The translations under genes were made by a program, and so were the position numbers. A DNA stretch of 64,000 nucleotides from NCBI GenBank assembly GCA_019637225.1, contig JAHBWC010000001.1, forward strand, positions 1-64,000. Reading direction: 5' to 3'. Below are positions 8,600 through 18,418 of the stretch, in pieces (the stretch's first letter is position 1; each line of letters opens with the position of its first letter). The notes under the pieces are model-generated. The model saw nothing but the letters and a program-made list of their open reading frames with translations, was not told the DNA's origin and searched no databases. Source of the stretch: Labilithrix sp. (GTDB lineage: Bacteria; Myxococcota_A; Polyangia; Polyangiales; Polyangiaceae).

Positions 8600-9187
8600 A
8601 TGAACGTGCGGGGGGGAAAGCTCGTCATCGCGTTGCTCTTTGCCGGCGGCGTCGCCGCGGCCTGCGATCCGGCGTCGAGCGAGCCGCCACCGCAGGCGCC
8701 GAAGAGCGCGTCGCGCCCTCCGGATCGCACCGAGGTCACGATGGAGGTGAGCTCGGCGGCGCCGCCCGGCGAGGTCGCGCCCCCCGCGTCGAGCGGGCCG
8801 GCGAGCACGGCCGAGCCGGCGACGGACGCGTCGGATCCCTCCAACTCCGCGACGATCGGCGGCGTTCAGAGCGACACGGCGGTCGAAAAGGCGGTGGCTC
8901 CGGTGCGCCCTCGATTGCGTGCATGTTACAAGAAAGCGCTCGCGGCGGAGCCGGGGATCGGCGGCAGCGCCACGTTCGACGCGACGATCGGCAAGGACGG
9001 GCACGTCGCGTCGGCGCGCTTCGTCAAGCGCGAGGGGCTGAGCGAGGACATGGTCGGGTGCCTGCTCGTCGCCGTGCGAGCGATGACGTTCGACGGCGGC
9101 AAGAAGAGCCAGATCGTCACGCTGTCGTTCGGCGATCCGCCGGCCGCCGCCGCTCCGGCGGGCGCCGACGCGGGCGCGAAGCCCTGA
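8600..9187 (+). CDS. AgmX/PglI-type C-terminal-domain lipoprotein
   Basis: 195 residues. It has a signal peptide with lipobox (LLFAGGVAAACD), then a ~60-residue Pro/Ser/Ala linker. The C-terminal domain contains APVRPRLRACYKKALAAEPG, then GSATFDATIGKDGHVASARF, then the paired-Cys helix MVGCLLVAVRAMTFD. This is the TonB-C-like fold found in myxobacterial AgmX/PglI gliding-related proteins and many orphan lipoproteins. A role in envelope protein interaction is inferred. Starts at an ATG at 8600. Confidence 0.75.
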   Translation: MNVRGGKLVIALLFAGGVAAACDPASSEPPPQAPKSASRPPDRTEVTMEVSSAAPPGEVAPPASSGPASTAEPATDASDPSNSATIGGVQSDTAVEKAVAPVRPRLRACYKKALAAEPGIGGSATFDATIGKDGHVASARFVKREGLSEDMVGCLLVAVRAMTFDGGKKSQIVTLSFGDPPAAAAPAGADAGAKP

Positions 9188-9346
9188 GGGTAGGCGCTGG
9201 CCCTACATCACCGGTGATGCTTGTACGTCACCGCGAGGCGAGCGACGCTAGGCGCGCGGTCGAGCCGCACGCGCGGCGCTTCGTCCGTCGGCTCGCGGAT
9301 TTTCGAGCCTTCGTAGGTCTCCGAGGAACACTCTCCAGGCAACACC

Positions 9347-10318
9347 ATGCGAAGGTCCCTTCCGGCGATCCGCCGCGTCGCGTTTCTTCTCCTCCTGGTC
9401 GCCTGCGGATCGAGGACCGGGCTCTTCGTCGAGGACGACGGGTTCACGGACTTCGATCCCGACGCGGGGCCCGACGGGCGGCGCGACGGCGGGCGTGACG
9501 CCGAGGACCTCGAGGACGCGCCGCCCCCGCTCGACGTGCGGCCTCCGACCGACGTCGACCGCACCGACTGCCCCGACGCCGAGGCGACGCTCGTCTACAC
9601 GATCACGAGCACCTACGATCTCCAGAGCTTCAACCCGGACACGGGGCAGTTCAGCCTGATCGGCAAGATCGCGTGCCCCACGCCGGCCCCCGCGACGCCG
9701 TTCTCGATGGCGGTCGACCGGCGAGGCATCGCATACGTCCTGTTCAACAACGAGAGGCTCTTCCGCGTCAGCACCGCGACGGCGGCGTGCCTCTCGACGT
9801 CGTATGTCCCGAGGCAATCGAACTTCGGGCTCTTCGGGATGGGCTTCGCCACGAACAGCGTCGGGCCGACCGAGTCGCTCTTCGTCGCGGGCGACGACCA
9901 GCTTCGAAGCGGAAGGCCGGCCGGGGCTTCGAGCCTCGCGCGGATCACGCCCGGCACCTTCGACCTCACACCGGTCGGCGCCTTCTCCCCGAGGATCGCC
10001 TCGGCCGAGCTCACCGGCACGGGCGACGGCCGTCTCTTCGCGTTCTACAGCAAGGAGCGGCGAAGCCCGCCCTCGTACATCGGCGAGATCGACACGACCA
10101 CCGCGCAGGTCGTCGGCGAGCGACGCTTCGACAACGTCGATCAAGGCAGCGGCTGGGCGTTCGCCTACTGGGGAGGCGACTTCTACATGTTCCACGCGCC
10201 GGGCGACGCCTCGCGCGTCACGCGGTGGCGTCCGTCGGACGACTCGGTCACGCAGGTCGCCACCACGTCGCTGAAGATCGTCGGCGCGGGCGTGTCGACG
10301 TGCGCGCCACAACAGTAG
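9347..10318 (+). CDS. Putative lipoprotein with beta-propeller-like repeats
   Basis: 323 residues. The N-terminus AFLLLLVACGSRTGLF is a lipoprotein signal (LLVAC). An Asp/Gly/Pro-rich spacer with many acidic residues follows. From ~75 onward, strand repeats (TITSTYDLQSFNPDTGQ, PFSMAVDRRGIAYVLFNNER, DGRLFAFYSKER) look like blades of a WD/YVTN-like propeller; the fold is inferred. Function unknown. Preceded by 159 bp without a recognisable gene and followed after 10 bp by cobA-hemD. Confidence 0.65.
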   Translation: MRRSLPAIRRVAFLLLLVACGSRTGLFVEDDGFTDFDPDAGPDGRRDGGRDAEDLEDAPPPLDVRPPTDVDRTDCPDAEATLVYTITSTYDLQSFNPDTGQFSLIGKIACPTPAPATPFSMAVDRRGIAYVLFNNERLFRVSTATAACLSTSYVPRQSNFGLFGMGFATNSVGPTESLFVAGDDQLRSGRPAGASSLARITPGTFDLTPVGAFSPRIASAELTGTGDGRLFAFYSKERRSPPSYIGEIDTTTAQVVGERRFDNVDQGSGWAFAYWGGDFYMFHAPGDASRVTRWRPSDDSVTQVATTSLKIVGAGVSTCAPQQ

Positions 10319-10328
10319 CGAGAGGGAG

Positions 10329-11855
10329 ATGACGGGAAAGGTCACGTTCGTTGGTGCCGGCTCCGGCGATCCGAGGCTCCTCACGCTGCGCGCGGCGGAC
10401 GTCCTCGAGGACGCCGACTTCGTCCTCTTCGATCCCGCGGTGCACCCCGACGTGCTCGGTCGCGTGCGCGACGGCGCGCCTCGTCATCCGGTCACGGCGC
10501 AGCTCACGCCCGAGCGCATCGGCCAGATGCTCGCCTCGGAGGCCAAGGAGGGCCGCCACGCGGTCCGGCTGACGTGGGGCGACCCTCTCCTCTTCGGGAC
10601 GGGCGACGTCGAGGGCGTCGCGGTCGCGCGCCACGGCGTGCCGCTCGAGATCGTCCCCGGCATCGGCCCGCTCATCGCCGTCGGCGCGTTCGCCGGCATC
10701 CCGCTCACCCGCACGAGCGACGCGTCGCCGAGCGTCGCGGCCGTGAGTGTCACGCGCGGGCACGAGACCCTGCACGACTGGGACAAGCTCGCCACCGCGA
10801 CCGACACGCTCGCGATCGTCTGCGACGCCGAGAGCGTCGCCGAGACCGCGCGCTCGCTCGTCTTCTACGGAAGAAAGCCGGGCGAGCAGGCGACGCTCGT
10901 CGAGAACGTGTCGCTCCCGACGCAGCAGATCCGCGAGACCACGCTGGGAGAGGTGCCGCTCCTGCCGCCGCCGAAGGCCGCGCGCGTCGTGCTCGTGGTG
11001 GGCGAGCGATCGACGCCGCTCTCCGAGCTGTCGTGGCTCGAGAAGCTCCCGCTCTTCGGTAAGCGCGTCCTCGTCACGCGTGCGCGCGAGCAGGCCGGAC
11101 GAACGGCGCTGCTCCTCCGCGAGCGCGGCGCCGATCCCGTCGTCGTGCCGACGATCGAGATTCGCCCGCCGACCGATCCCGCTCCGCTGGCCGAGGCCGC
11201 GGGGGCGCTCGGCCGCTACGGGTGGGTGGTGCTCACCAGCGCCAACGGCGTCGAGCGCCTCTGGGCGGAGATGCGCCGCCAGGGCAAGGACGCGCGCTCG
11301 TTCGCCGGCGCGAAGATCGCCGCGATCGGGCCCGGCACCGCGGCGGCGCTCGAGGCGTGCGGGGTCACGGCCGATCTCGTGCCGAAGGTCTACAAGGGCG
11401 AGGGGCTCGCGGCTGAGCTCGTCGAGGCGCTGGGCGACGCGAGGCCTCGCGTCCTCGTCGCCCGCGCGGAGCTCGCGCGCGACGTCGTGCCCGACGCGCT
11501 CCGCGCGGCCGGGTGCGAGGTCGACGTCGTCGCGACCTACAAGACGTTCGCGCCGCCGCGCCCGCTTCTCCAGGCGCTCGCGGCGCTGCTCGAGGGGAGG
11601 GAGATCGACGTCGTGACGTTCACGTCGTCGAGCACGGTCGAGCACCTGTGCGACGCGCTCGACGATCGTGCGCCGGCGCTCCTCGCCAACACCTGCGTCG
11701 CCAGCATCGGGCCCGTCACGACCGAGACGGCGCGGCGGCGAGGCCTGCGCGTGGACCTGACGGCGAGCGAGCACACGATCGGCGGGCTCGTCACGGCCGT
11801 CGAGGCCTACTTCGACCTCTCCACGACCGGGACCCGGACCGTGGCCCGCATCTGA
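10329..11855 (+). CDS. cobA-hemD: Fused uroporphyrinogen-III C-methyltransferase / uroporphyrinogen-III synthase
   Basis: 508 residues. Residues 1-~235 are a SAM-dependent tetrapyrrole methylase (VTFVGAGSGDPRLLTLRAAD, WGDPLLFGTGDVEGVAVA, EIVPGIGPLIAVGAFAGIPL) that makes precorrin-2. Residues ~245-500 are HemD (GKRVLVTRAREQAGRTALLL, VVLTSANGVERLW, DVVTFTSSSTVEHL), which closes hydroxymethylbilane to uroporphyrinogen III. The fusion couples product formation to the siroheme/B12 branch. Such CobA-HemD fusions are known in several phyla. ATG at 10329 follows GAGAGGGAG, a usable ribosome-binding site. Confidence 0.92.
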   Translation: MTGKVTFVGAGSGDPRLLTLRAADVLEDADFVLFDPAVHPDVLGRVRDGAPRHPVTAQLTPERIGQMLASEAKEGRHAVRLTWGDPLLFGTGDVEGVAVARHGVPLEIVPGIGPLIAVGAFAGIPLTRTSDASPSVAAVSVTRGHETLHDWDKLATATDTLAIVCDAESVAETARSLVFYGRKPGEQATLVENVSLPTQQIRETTLGEVPLLPPPKAARVVLVVGERSTPLSELSWLEKLPLFGKRVLVTRAREQAGRTALLLRERGADPVVVPTIEIRPPTDPAPLAEAAGALGRYGWVVLTSANGVERLWAEMRRQGKDARSFAGAKIAAIGPGTAAALEACGVTADLVPKVYKGEGLAAELVEALGDARPRVLVARAELARDVVPDALRAAGCEVDVVATYKTFAPPRPLLQALAALLEGREIDVVTFTSSSTVEHLCDALDDRAPALLANTCVASIGPVTTETARRRGLRVDLTASEHTIGGLVTAVEAYFDLSTTGTRTVARI

Positions 11856-11934
11856 GGGCTGAGAAGCGCACCCCCTCGAGTTGACACGCTTGGGGTTGCA
11901 AGCGACGCTTAGCGCGCGGCACGCACCGCGTACG

Positions 11935-14900
11935 ATGTCTCTGAGCTCCCTCATCGTTCAGCGCGAGATCGCCTCGATCCGCGAGATCGAAGAGGCGTTG
12001 GCACGGCAGGTCCTCTACGGGGGAGACTTCGTGACCAACCTCTTCGAGGTGAGTCGTATCGAGGAGGCCGCGCTGATGCCGGTCGTGGCCGAGTCGTACG
12101 GTCTGCCCGTCGCGCCGGCGGGGGAGCTGCCGAAGGTCCCCGACATCGCCGCGCGGCTCGTCGCCGCCGAGGTGGCGGCGGAGCGCGCGTTCGTGCCGCT
12201 CGAGGTGGGCGCGACGCTCGTCGTCGCCGTCGCCGAGCCGCTCTCGCGCGACGCGGAGCAGGAGCTCACGTTCGCGCTCGCGCTCGCGATCGAGCAGCGC
12301 ATCGCGCCGCTCTTCCGGATCCGCCAGGCGCTCGCGCGCGACTACGGTCTGCCGCTCGACAAGCGCACGACGCGCCTCATCACCAAGGTCGTCCACAAGG
12401 GACCGCGCATCGCGAGCACGTTCCCTCCGCCGCTCGAGTCGTCGCCGCTCCACCGCGCGGCGCCGAGGCCGCCCAGCATCGCGCCGCCGCCCTTGCCGTC
12501 GATGGAACCGCCGCGCACGACGGCCGCCGCGCAGGGGACGTTCGTGCGGAAGAGCGAAGCCCCGCCCGCGCGTCCCGCGCGCCGCCGGCGCGGTCCGCTC
12601 ACCTCCGACCTCGCGAAGAGCGAGCTCGAGGCCTCGGCCGAGCGCGACGTCATCTTCGACGTGCTCTTCGAGTTCTCGCGCCAGTTCTTCGACTACACGG
12701 CGCTCTTCATCGTCCACGGCGATCTCGCCGAGGGACGCGACGCCTTCGGCGACGGCGCGGCGCGCGACAAGGTCGCGCGCGTCGGCGTGCCGCTCGACCT
12801 CCGAAACATCCTCGCGACGGCGCGCGAGGCGAAGACGATCGTCCGCGCGAGGCCCTCGAGCGAGGGCCTCGATCCGGTGCTGATGGCCGACCTCGGGCGC
12901 GCCGGCGACACCGAGTGCGTCGTCTTCCCGATCGTCGTCCGCAAGCGCGTCGTCGCGCTGCTCTTCGGCGACGGCGGCCTCTCCGGCGTCGACGACATCG
13001 GCGTCCGTCAGGTCGAGGACCTCGTCGAGTCGTCGTCGGGCGCGTTCGAGCGCGTCATCATGCGGCGCAAGCTCAAGGGCTCGGCGGCCCCTCCGGAGGG
13101 CGGCGCCGCCGTCGCGAAGAAGAAGGCCGCCGACACCGTCCCGCCGCCGCCGACGCAGGTGTCGGGCCCTCCCGAGCCCGCGTGGTCCGGCTCCAGCGTG
13201 CGCCCCGCCGTCGAGGAGCTCGCCCCGCCGATCCGCGACCTCTTGGCAGAGCCCGTCTCCCGTCCGCTCGTGACGCTGCGCGAGCCCACGGCGGTCCTGG
13301 GCGCCGATCCGATGTCGGTGCGGAGCGATCGGCCTCCGCCCGCGAACCTCCTCGCCGTCCGCCGCCCGAGCGGTCGCCCCATCCCGCGCGAGGAGCCCGA
13401 GGCGGCCGCGGCGCTCGAGGGCACGGGCGCGCCGTCCGCTCCGCCGCGATCGTCCGGCGGATCGCCGTCGGGCGCGCCGCGCAGGTCGCAGCCGATCAAA
13501 CGCGCGGAGGCTCCGGCCCTCGAGTTCGGCGCTCCGTCGCTGCCGAGCGTCGTGACGGAGAGCGCTTCGTGGGGCTTCGCCGCGTCCACCGCGGACGACG
13601 CCGTCGAACGCCAGCTCATCGCGCAGATCCACGGACACGCCTCCGATCCGCTGCACACCACGCGCGACTCGGGGCCCGCGCGGGCCGGCGATCGCGATCC
13701 GTCCGGCGGGCCGGAGGTCCATCCGTGGGGAGGCGACGCGCGCGCGTCGCGGAGGTCGAGCGTGAGCGACGCGCTCGGCGCGCTGCCCCAGTCGCCGCGC
13801 GCCGAGTCCCCGCCGCCGATGCCGAGCGCGCCGATCACCGACCTCTCGCCTCAGCCGATCGGCCCGATCGATCTCGGGGGGACCGCGTCGCTCGGCGTCC
13901 AGGCGACGCCGTTCGCCCAGCAGATCACCGTCAGCGACGACGCGCCGTCGAGCGCCACGCCGGACGCCGGCGCGCCCTCGAGCGGGACGCCGGACTTCAC
14001 GACCACGCTCGTCGCCGGCTCGCCGCTCTTGCCGCGCGTGGAGCCGAGCGGGGCGAACGCGCCGGCAGCCGGTTCGCCGGGCGGCTTCGGCGCGCTGCCG
14101 GCCGCCGCGCCGTCGTTCGGCGTCATCGCGCCGTCGCTCGACGAGGGATCGTTCGATCTGGTCGCCGAGACGGCCAAGCCGATCACGCCGCTCGTCGTCG
14201 TGACGCCGGACCAGGAGATGAAGCCGGTCGCGCTCGGGACCCTGACGGATCTCGACGCCACGCCGATTGCGCCCGCCGTGTTCGTCGCGGACGCGGCGCG
14301 GCCCTCGTCGGTGAGCGCGTCCGAGCCTCCGTCGCGGAACGCGGAGCCGGTGCTCGCGCTCGCGCAGCGCAAGGGCGCGCCTCCCGCGCTGCCGCCGGCG
14401 GCGGAGTCGAAGCCGATGCCGCTCTCGGAGCAGCAGGTGAGCGTGCCGGCGCACAAGCCGCCCTCTTCGCGCAGCGATCACTCGCGGATCCTCCCGAGCG
14501 TCATCGTCGACGTCTCGAGCGAGTACGTCACGCTGGTCGATCGCGTGCTCGCGGGCGCCGACGAGGAGGCCGAGACCGCGCTCCTCCGCGCGGGTGGCTA
14601 CGCGATGCCGGCCATCATGGCGAAGTTCCCCGGCCCGATCGCGATCGAGTCGGAGCGCCTCGAGGGCGCGCACCTGCCGCGCGTCGCCGAGTGCGGCCCC
14701 GTCATCCGGCTGATCGCGAGCCAGCGGCGTACGGCGCTCCCGTTCGTGCTCGCGCACGTCGAGGGCGCCGATCCCGACGCGCGGTTCTGGGCGACGTATC
14801 TGCTCACGGAGCTCGTCTACCCCGACGCCATCGACGCCGCGATCGCCCGCACCTTCGACGAGGACGCGCGCGTCCGCCGCGCCGCGCGCGCCGCCGCGCG

Positions 14901-15384
14901 CGCGATCGCCGAGGCGCACCCGCAGCCCGTGGTCGAGCGCCTCGGCGAGATCGCCAACACGCAGGCGGCCACGCGGCGCGTCTGGGCGATCGAGGCGCTC
15001 GCAGAGACGCGCGAGCCGCTCGCCGTCCCGGTGCTCCTGCCGCTGCTCGAAGAGGACATCGAGGACGTCGTGGCCGCGGCGCGCTCGGCGCTCGTCGCGA
15101 TCACGCAGCAGGACTTCGGCCGCGACACCGAGCGCTGGCTCGTGTGGTGGGGCGACAACCGCGGCCGGCACCGACTCGAGTGGCTCATCGACTCGCTGAT
15201 GCACGATCAGCAGGCGCTGCGCGGCTCCGCGAGCGAAGAGCTCCGGACGATCACGAACGAGTACTTCGCGTACTACGACGATCTCCCGAAGCGCGAGCGC
15301 GAGCGGGCGCAGACGCGCTACCGCGAGTGGTGGGAGAACGTCGGTCGCGTCCGCTTCAGCCGCGCCTCGACGCGCGGCGCCTGA
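11935..15384 (+). CDS. Large MshEN (GspE N-terminal)-domain / HEAT-repeat protein
   Basis: 1149 residues. The N-terminal ~140 residues (MSLSSLIVQREIASIREIEE, then EEAALMPVVAESYGLPVAP and FALALAIEQRIAPLFRIRQA) match the MshEN/GspE-N domain that often binds c-di-GMP in type II/IV secretion ATPases; no ATPase follows. A GAF-like or sensor-like central segment and ~500 residues of Pro/Ala/Ser-rich low complexity come next. The C-terminal ~250 residues are HEAT-like helical repeats (DEDARVRRAARAAARAIAEA, LPLLEEDIEDVVAAARSALV). This combination recurs in Myxococcota. A scaffold or regulatory role is inferred. I chose the ATG at 11935 over an upstream TTG because the domain begins there. Confidence 0.75.
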   Translation: MSLSSLIVQREIASIREIEEALARQVLYGGDFVTNLFEVSRIEEAALMPVVAESYGLPVAPAGELPKVPDIAARLVAAEVAAERAFVPLEVGATLVVAVAEPLSRDAEQELTFALALAIEQRIAPLFRIRQALARDYGLPLDKRTTRLITKVVHKGPRIASTFPPPLESSPLHRAAPRPPSIAPPPLPSMEPPRTTAAAQGTFVRKSEAPPARPARRRRGPLTSDLAKSELEASAERDVIFDVLFEFSRQFFDYTALFIVHGDLAEGRDAFGDGAARDKVARVGVPLDLRNILATAREAKTIVRARPSSEGLDPVLMADLGRAGDTECVVFPIVVRKRVVALLFGDGGLSGVDDIGVRQVEDLVESSSGAFERVIMRRKLKGSAAPPEGGAAVAKKKAADTVPPPPTQVSGPPEPAWSGSSVRPAVEELAPPIRDLLAEPVSRPLVTLREPTAVLGADPMSVRSDRPPPANLLAVRRPSGRPIPREEPEAAAALEGTGAPSAPPRSSGGSPSGAPRRSQPIKRAEAPALEFGAPSLPSVVTESASWGFAASTADDAVERQLIAQIHGHASDPLHTTRDSGPARAGDRDPSGGPEVHPWGGDARASRRSSVSDALGALPQSPRAESPPPMPSAPITDLSPQPIGPIDLGGTASLGVQATPFAQQITVSDDAPSSATPDAGAPSSGTPDFTTTLVAGSPLLPRVEPSGANAPAAGSPGGFGALPAAAPSFGVIAPSLDEGSFDLVAETAKPITPLVVVTPDQEMKPVALGTLTDLDATPIAPAVFVADAARPSSVSASEPPSRNAEPVLALAQRKGAPPALPPAAESKPMPLSEQQVSVPAHKPPSSRSDHSRILPSVIVDVSSEYVTLVDRVLAGADEEAETALLRAGGYAMPAIMAKFPGPIAIESERLEGAHLPRVAECGPVIRLIASQRRTALPFVLAHVEGADPDARFWATYLLTELVYPDAIDAAIARTFDEDARVRRAARAAARAIAEAHPQPVVERLGEIANTQAATRRVWAIEALAETREPLAVPVLLPLLEEDIEDVVAAARSALVAITQQDFGRDTERWLVWWGDNRGRHRLEWLIDSLMHDQQALRGSASEELRTITNEYFAYYDDLPKRERERAQTRYREWWENVGRVRFSRASTRGA

Positions 15385-15393
15385 GCGTCGCCT

Positions 15394-15515
15394 CTTCGTC
15401 ACTCGGCGCGCGAGAGCCGGGCGCGCCAGTCGGACGGGAGATCGAGGACCCGACGGGCGCCTTCGTCACTCGGCGCGCGAGAGCCGGGCGCGCCAGTCGG
15501 ACGGGAGATCGAGGA
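15394..15515. repeat. Perfect 55-bp tandem duplication, 67-bp period
   Basis: Bases 15394-15448 are repeated exactly at 15461-15515, with a 12-bp spacer. The right copy encodes the last codons (SDWRARLSRAE) and stop of the minus-strand gene ending at 15466. The left copy is a non-coding echo of that 3' end, between it and the converging gene that stops at 15384. Confidence 0.95.
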
Positions 15516-16545
15516 AGCCGTCGTTGTAGAGCATGTCGTAGACCGCGTCGCAGACGACCTCGCAGAGCTCGCTGAAGATCGCCGGATCGGCGACGAGGCG
15601 GAGCGTCTCCTCGCGGAACTGCCCCTTCGATTCGCGGACGAGGCGCAGCATCTCGTCCTCGGTGAAGGGGACGAGGCGCTGGAGGAATTTCCTCTCGAAC
15701 GCCTGCCGGAAGAGCGGGAACGCGCTCGCGCTGATCTTGTAGCCCGCGGTCGATCGCGCCTCCGCGAGCCGCGCTTCTTTCACGACCTCCCAGGCGATCT
15801 CGCCGAGCATCGGCGGCAGCTCTTGCGTGAAGAACTGCGAGAGCACGTCGTTCAGGTACTTCACGAGGACGTTGAGCTCGGGCGTCGTTCGCGCGAGAAA
15901 ATCGTTCCGGAGGTTCTTCACCAGCGCGAAGTACGCGTCGCGGGCGCGTTCCTTCACCCTCGGCTGGACGTACTGGAAGCTGTCGAGCTCGGCGAAGATC
16001 GCCTCCTCCGTGCGGCTCAGCGCGTGGAAGAGCGCCTGGTCCGAGAAGCGCATCGCCTTCACTTCGTCGTCCGAGCCGCGAATTCTGTCGGCGAGCTCGC
16101 TCTCGAAGAACAGGCGCGCGAAGCGCTTCGCGACCTCGCCGAGCTTGCGCTCGATCAGCGTCGCGAGCTTGTCCGGACGGAAGATGCGCCCGAGCATCTC
16201 CTTCAGGCTCTGAATGAGCTCGATCTCGAGCTGCGCACGATCGGCCATCGCCGTCGGACGGCTCGACGGCCCGACGCGGCGCGCCTCGGCCTGGAGGCTC
16301 TGGAGGTCGGCGATGACCTGCGCGGTCACGGCGTCGAGCTCGGCGTTGGTCGCGAGGTCGGCCTTGTAGTGGACGACCTTCGCCTCGAGCTGCTCGTCGC
16401 GGAGCTGCAGCGCGACGTCGGCGAGCGACATCTTCGCGGCTGTCGACATGAAGCCCTCGGGCGTCGGGATCGGCGCGGCGCTGGGCTTCGGCGGCAGCTT
16501 CGGCGGTGGCGGGAGCTTGCCGCGCTTGTCCTGAGCGTCGGACAT
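15466..16545 (-). CDS. Conserved helical protein, unknown function
   Basis: 359 residues from the ATG at 16545. The first ~40 residues are Pro-rich (KLPPPPKLPPKPSAAPIPTP); the rest is predicted alpha-helical with regular charged heptads (DEQLEAKVVHYKADLATNAE, RPDKLATLIERKLGEVAKRF). No signal peptide, membrane segment or catalytic motif is visible. Family not recognised. Its 3' end is duplicated downstream. It converges on the HEAT-repeat gene and lies 139 bp downstream of the aceK stop on the same strand. Confidence 0.7.
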   Translation of the reverse strand: MSDAQDKRGKLPPPPKLPPKPSAAPIPTPEGFMSTAAKMSLADVALQLRDEQLEAKVVHYKADLATNAELDAVTAQVIADLQSLQAEARRVGPSSRPTAMADRAQLEIELIQSLKEMLGRIFRPDKLATLIERKLGEVAKRFARLFFESELADRIRGSDDEVKAMRFSDQALFHALSRTEEAIFAELDSFQYVQPRVKERARDAYFALVKNLRNDFLARTTPELNVLVKYLNDVLSQFFTQELPPMLGEIAWEVVKEARLAEARSTAGYKISASAFPLFRQAFERKFLQRLVPFTEDEMLRLVRESKGQFREETLRLVADPAIFSELCEVVCDAVYDMLYNDGFLDLPSDWRARLSRAE

Positions 16546-16684
16546 CCGGCGATGATACACGGGCGCGCGCGGTGTGCGAGCGACGGACTCGCGCCTTGCC
16601 GCGACGGCGACCGCCGAGCTCGCGGCGGGCGGCTCCCCCCGCGCGTCGCGCGGAGGGATCACGAGGGCGGCTCCGCCGCGCGCG

Positions 16685-18418
16685 TCAGCCCTTCGACGCG
16701 AAGCGTCGCTCGAAGCGGACCGCCGCGGGGTAGGCGAAGACGTCGTCCTGGACGCCGCCGCGGAGGCGCTCCTGCTGGTCACGCCAATAGGCGGCCGCCG
16801 CGAGGTCGCCGTGGAGCTCGAGGAACGTCTCCCGCTGCTCGCCCGGCGGGAAGAGGAACGTCGGGAACTGCTCGGGGAACACGTCGCCGCGCTCGACGTT
16901 GAACCACGGGTCGGAGGCAAGCTCTTCGCTGTCGTCGCGCGGCTTCGGCATCGTCCGGAAGCGGCAGTCGGTCAGCTCGCAGAGCTCGTCGTAGTCGTAG
17001 AAGATGACGCGCCCGTACCGCGTGAGCCCGAAGTTCTTGAGCAGCAGATCGCCGGCGAAGATGTTCGCACCGGCCAGCTCCTTCAGCGCGTGGCCGTACT
17101 CGTCGATCGCCGCGCGCTGCCGCGCGGGATCGGCGTCGCGGAGGTAGACGTCGAGCGGCACGAGGCGCCGCTCGATGTAGAGGTGCCGGATGACGAGCTG
17201 ATCGCCGTCCCGCTCGAGGAGCGACGGCGCGAGCTTCTCGAGCTCGTCGACGAGCGCCTTGTCGAGGCGGCTCTCCGGGAACGCCACGTGCGCGTACTCG
17301 AGCGTGTCGCTCATGCGCCCCACGCGGTCGTGGAGCTTCACGAACTTGTAGCGCTCCTCGACGCTCCCCCGGTCTGTGTCCTTCGGCGGCGCGAACCAGT
17401 CGCGGATGATCTTGAAGACGTAGGGGAAGGACGGCAGCGTGAAGACGACCATGACCATGCCCTTCGTGCCCTCGGCGAGCGTGAAGGTGTCGGTCGAGTG
17501 CCGGAGGTGCTGCTCGAGGTCGCGGAAGAAGAGCGTCTTGCCCTGCTTGCCGAGCCCCACCATCGTGTAGAGCTCGGCCTTCGACTTGTTCGGCACGACC
17601 GTGAAGAGGAAGTCGACGTACGCCGACGGCACCTCCATGTCGACGAAGAAGTAGGCGCGCCCAAGGCTGAAGACCCGCCCGATGTCCTTGCCGTCGAGGA
17701 GGATCGTGTCGACGTAGACCTTGCCCTCGTCGTCCTGAAGCAGCGGGACGATGAACGGCGTCGTGCTCGAGCCGTTGACCACGCGACCGACCGCGTAGGC
17801 GCCCTTGTTGCGGAAGAACAGCGAGCGCAGCACGTGCACCTGGAAGTTCGGCCGTCGCTCCCACCGCGCCGGAAAGTGCTCGTCGATGGCGCGCCCCATG
17901 AGCTCGACGTCACGCGCGAGGTCGGCGAACGGCAGCGCGATCCCGAACGCGTCGATCGCCTCGCGGAACGTCTGCCGGAGATCGGTGCCCGCAGGGTAGT
18001 AGCAGCGGTACGTGGGCTCGGCGCCGTCGAGGTGCTCGGTCGAGCTCGCCGGCCGCCGGAAGATGTAGTCGTTCCGGTAGTAGCGGCGGTCGAGCACGCG
18101 CCGCGCGACCGAGTTGAAGAACGTCTCGGCGCACTCCGGCTGCGCGTGCTCGTGCAGCATCCCGATGAACGCCCGCTTTATCGCGGGCCAGAGCGCCTCT
18201 TCGAGCACGGCGCCCTCGAGCGCGGCGTGCACCGCGTCGACGCCCTCGCGCACGCGCTGGTCGTACATGTCGATGCGCGCGCGGCTCGCCTCGCGGACGC
18301 CGATCCAGTCGGCGCGCTCCCAGCGCTCCTTCGCGTGTGCGCTCGTGGCGCGGAAGAGGCGGTAGTGACGGTCGAAGCCGTCGAGGATGGTGCGCGCGAT
18401 CGACGCGGCGTCGGGCAT
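16685..18418 (-). CDS. aceK: Isocitrate dehydrogenase kinase/phosphatase
   Basis: 577 residues, the normal AceK length. The bifunctional enzyme phosphorylates or dephosphorylates isocitrate dehydrogenase to divert carbon to the glyoxylate shunt. Recognisable blocks include RRYYRNDYIFRRPASSTEHL, FFRNKGAYAVGRVVNG, PFIVPLLQDDEGKVYVDTIL, KGMVMVVFTLPSFPYVFKII and the kinase-like LLLKNFGLTRYGRVIFYDYD. The start at 18418 (MPDAASIARTILDGFDRHY) matches the family N-terminus; upstream in-frame sequence is low-complexity. It is the last chromosomal protein gene before the tRNA/prophage junction and is transcribed away from it. Confidence 0.95.
   Translation of the reverse strand: MPDAASIARTILDGFDRHYRLFRATSAHAKERWERADWIGVREASRARIDMYDQRVREGVDAVHAALEGAVLEEALWPAIKRAFIGMLHEHAQPECAETFFNSVARRVLDRRYYRNDYIFRRPASSTEHLDGAEPTYRCYYPAGTDLRQTFREAIDAFGIALPFADLARDVELMGRAIDEHFPARWERRPNFQVHVLRSLFFRNKGAYAVGRVVNGSSTTPFIVPLLQDDEGKVYVDTILLDGKDIGRVFSLGRAYFFVDMEVPSAYVDFLFTVVPNKSKAELYTMVGLGKQGKTLFFRDLEQHLRHSTDTFTLAEGTKGMVMVVFTLPSFPYVFKIIRDWFAPPKDTDRGSVEERYKFVKLHDRVGRMSDTLEYAHVAFPESRLDKALVDELEKLAPSLLERDGDQLVIRHLYIERRLVPLDVYLRDADPARQRAAIDEYGHALKELAGANIFAGDLLLKNFGLTRYGRVIFYDYDELCELTDCRFRTMPKPRDDSEELASDPWFNVERGDVFPEQFPTFLFPPGEQRETFLELHGDLAAAAYWRDQQERLRGGVQDDVFAYPAAVRFERRFASKG

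Noticed and set aside
11881..11909. TTGACA at 11881 as a -35 for the MshEN/HEAT gene
   Set aside because: No acceptable -10 at 16-18 bp; kept out of the feature list.
11791..15402. Very long open frame (over 1200 codons) on the minus strand opposite the MshEN/HEAT gene
   Set aside because: Its translation is Arg/Glu/Asp-rich low complexity without domains; it mirrors the codon bias of the plus-strand gene, a usual GC-rich shadow.
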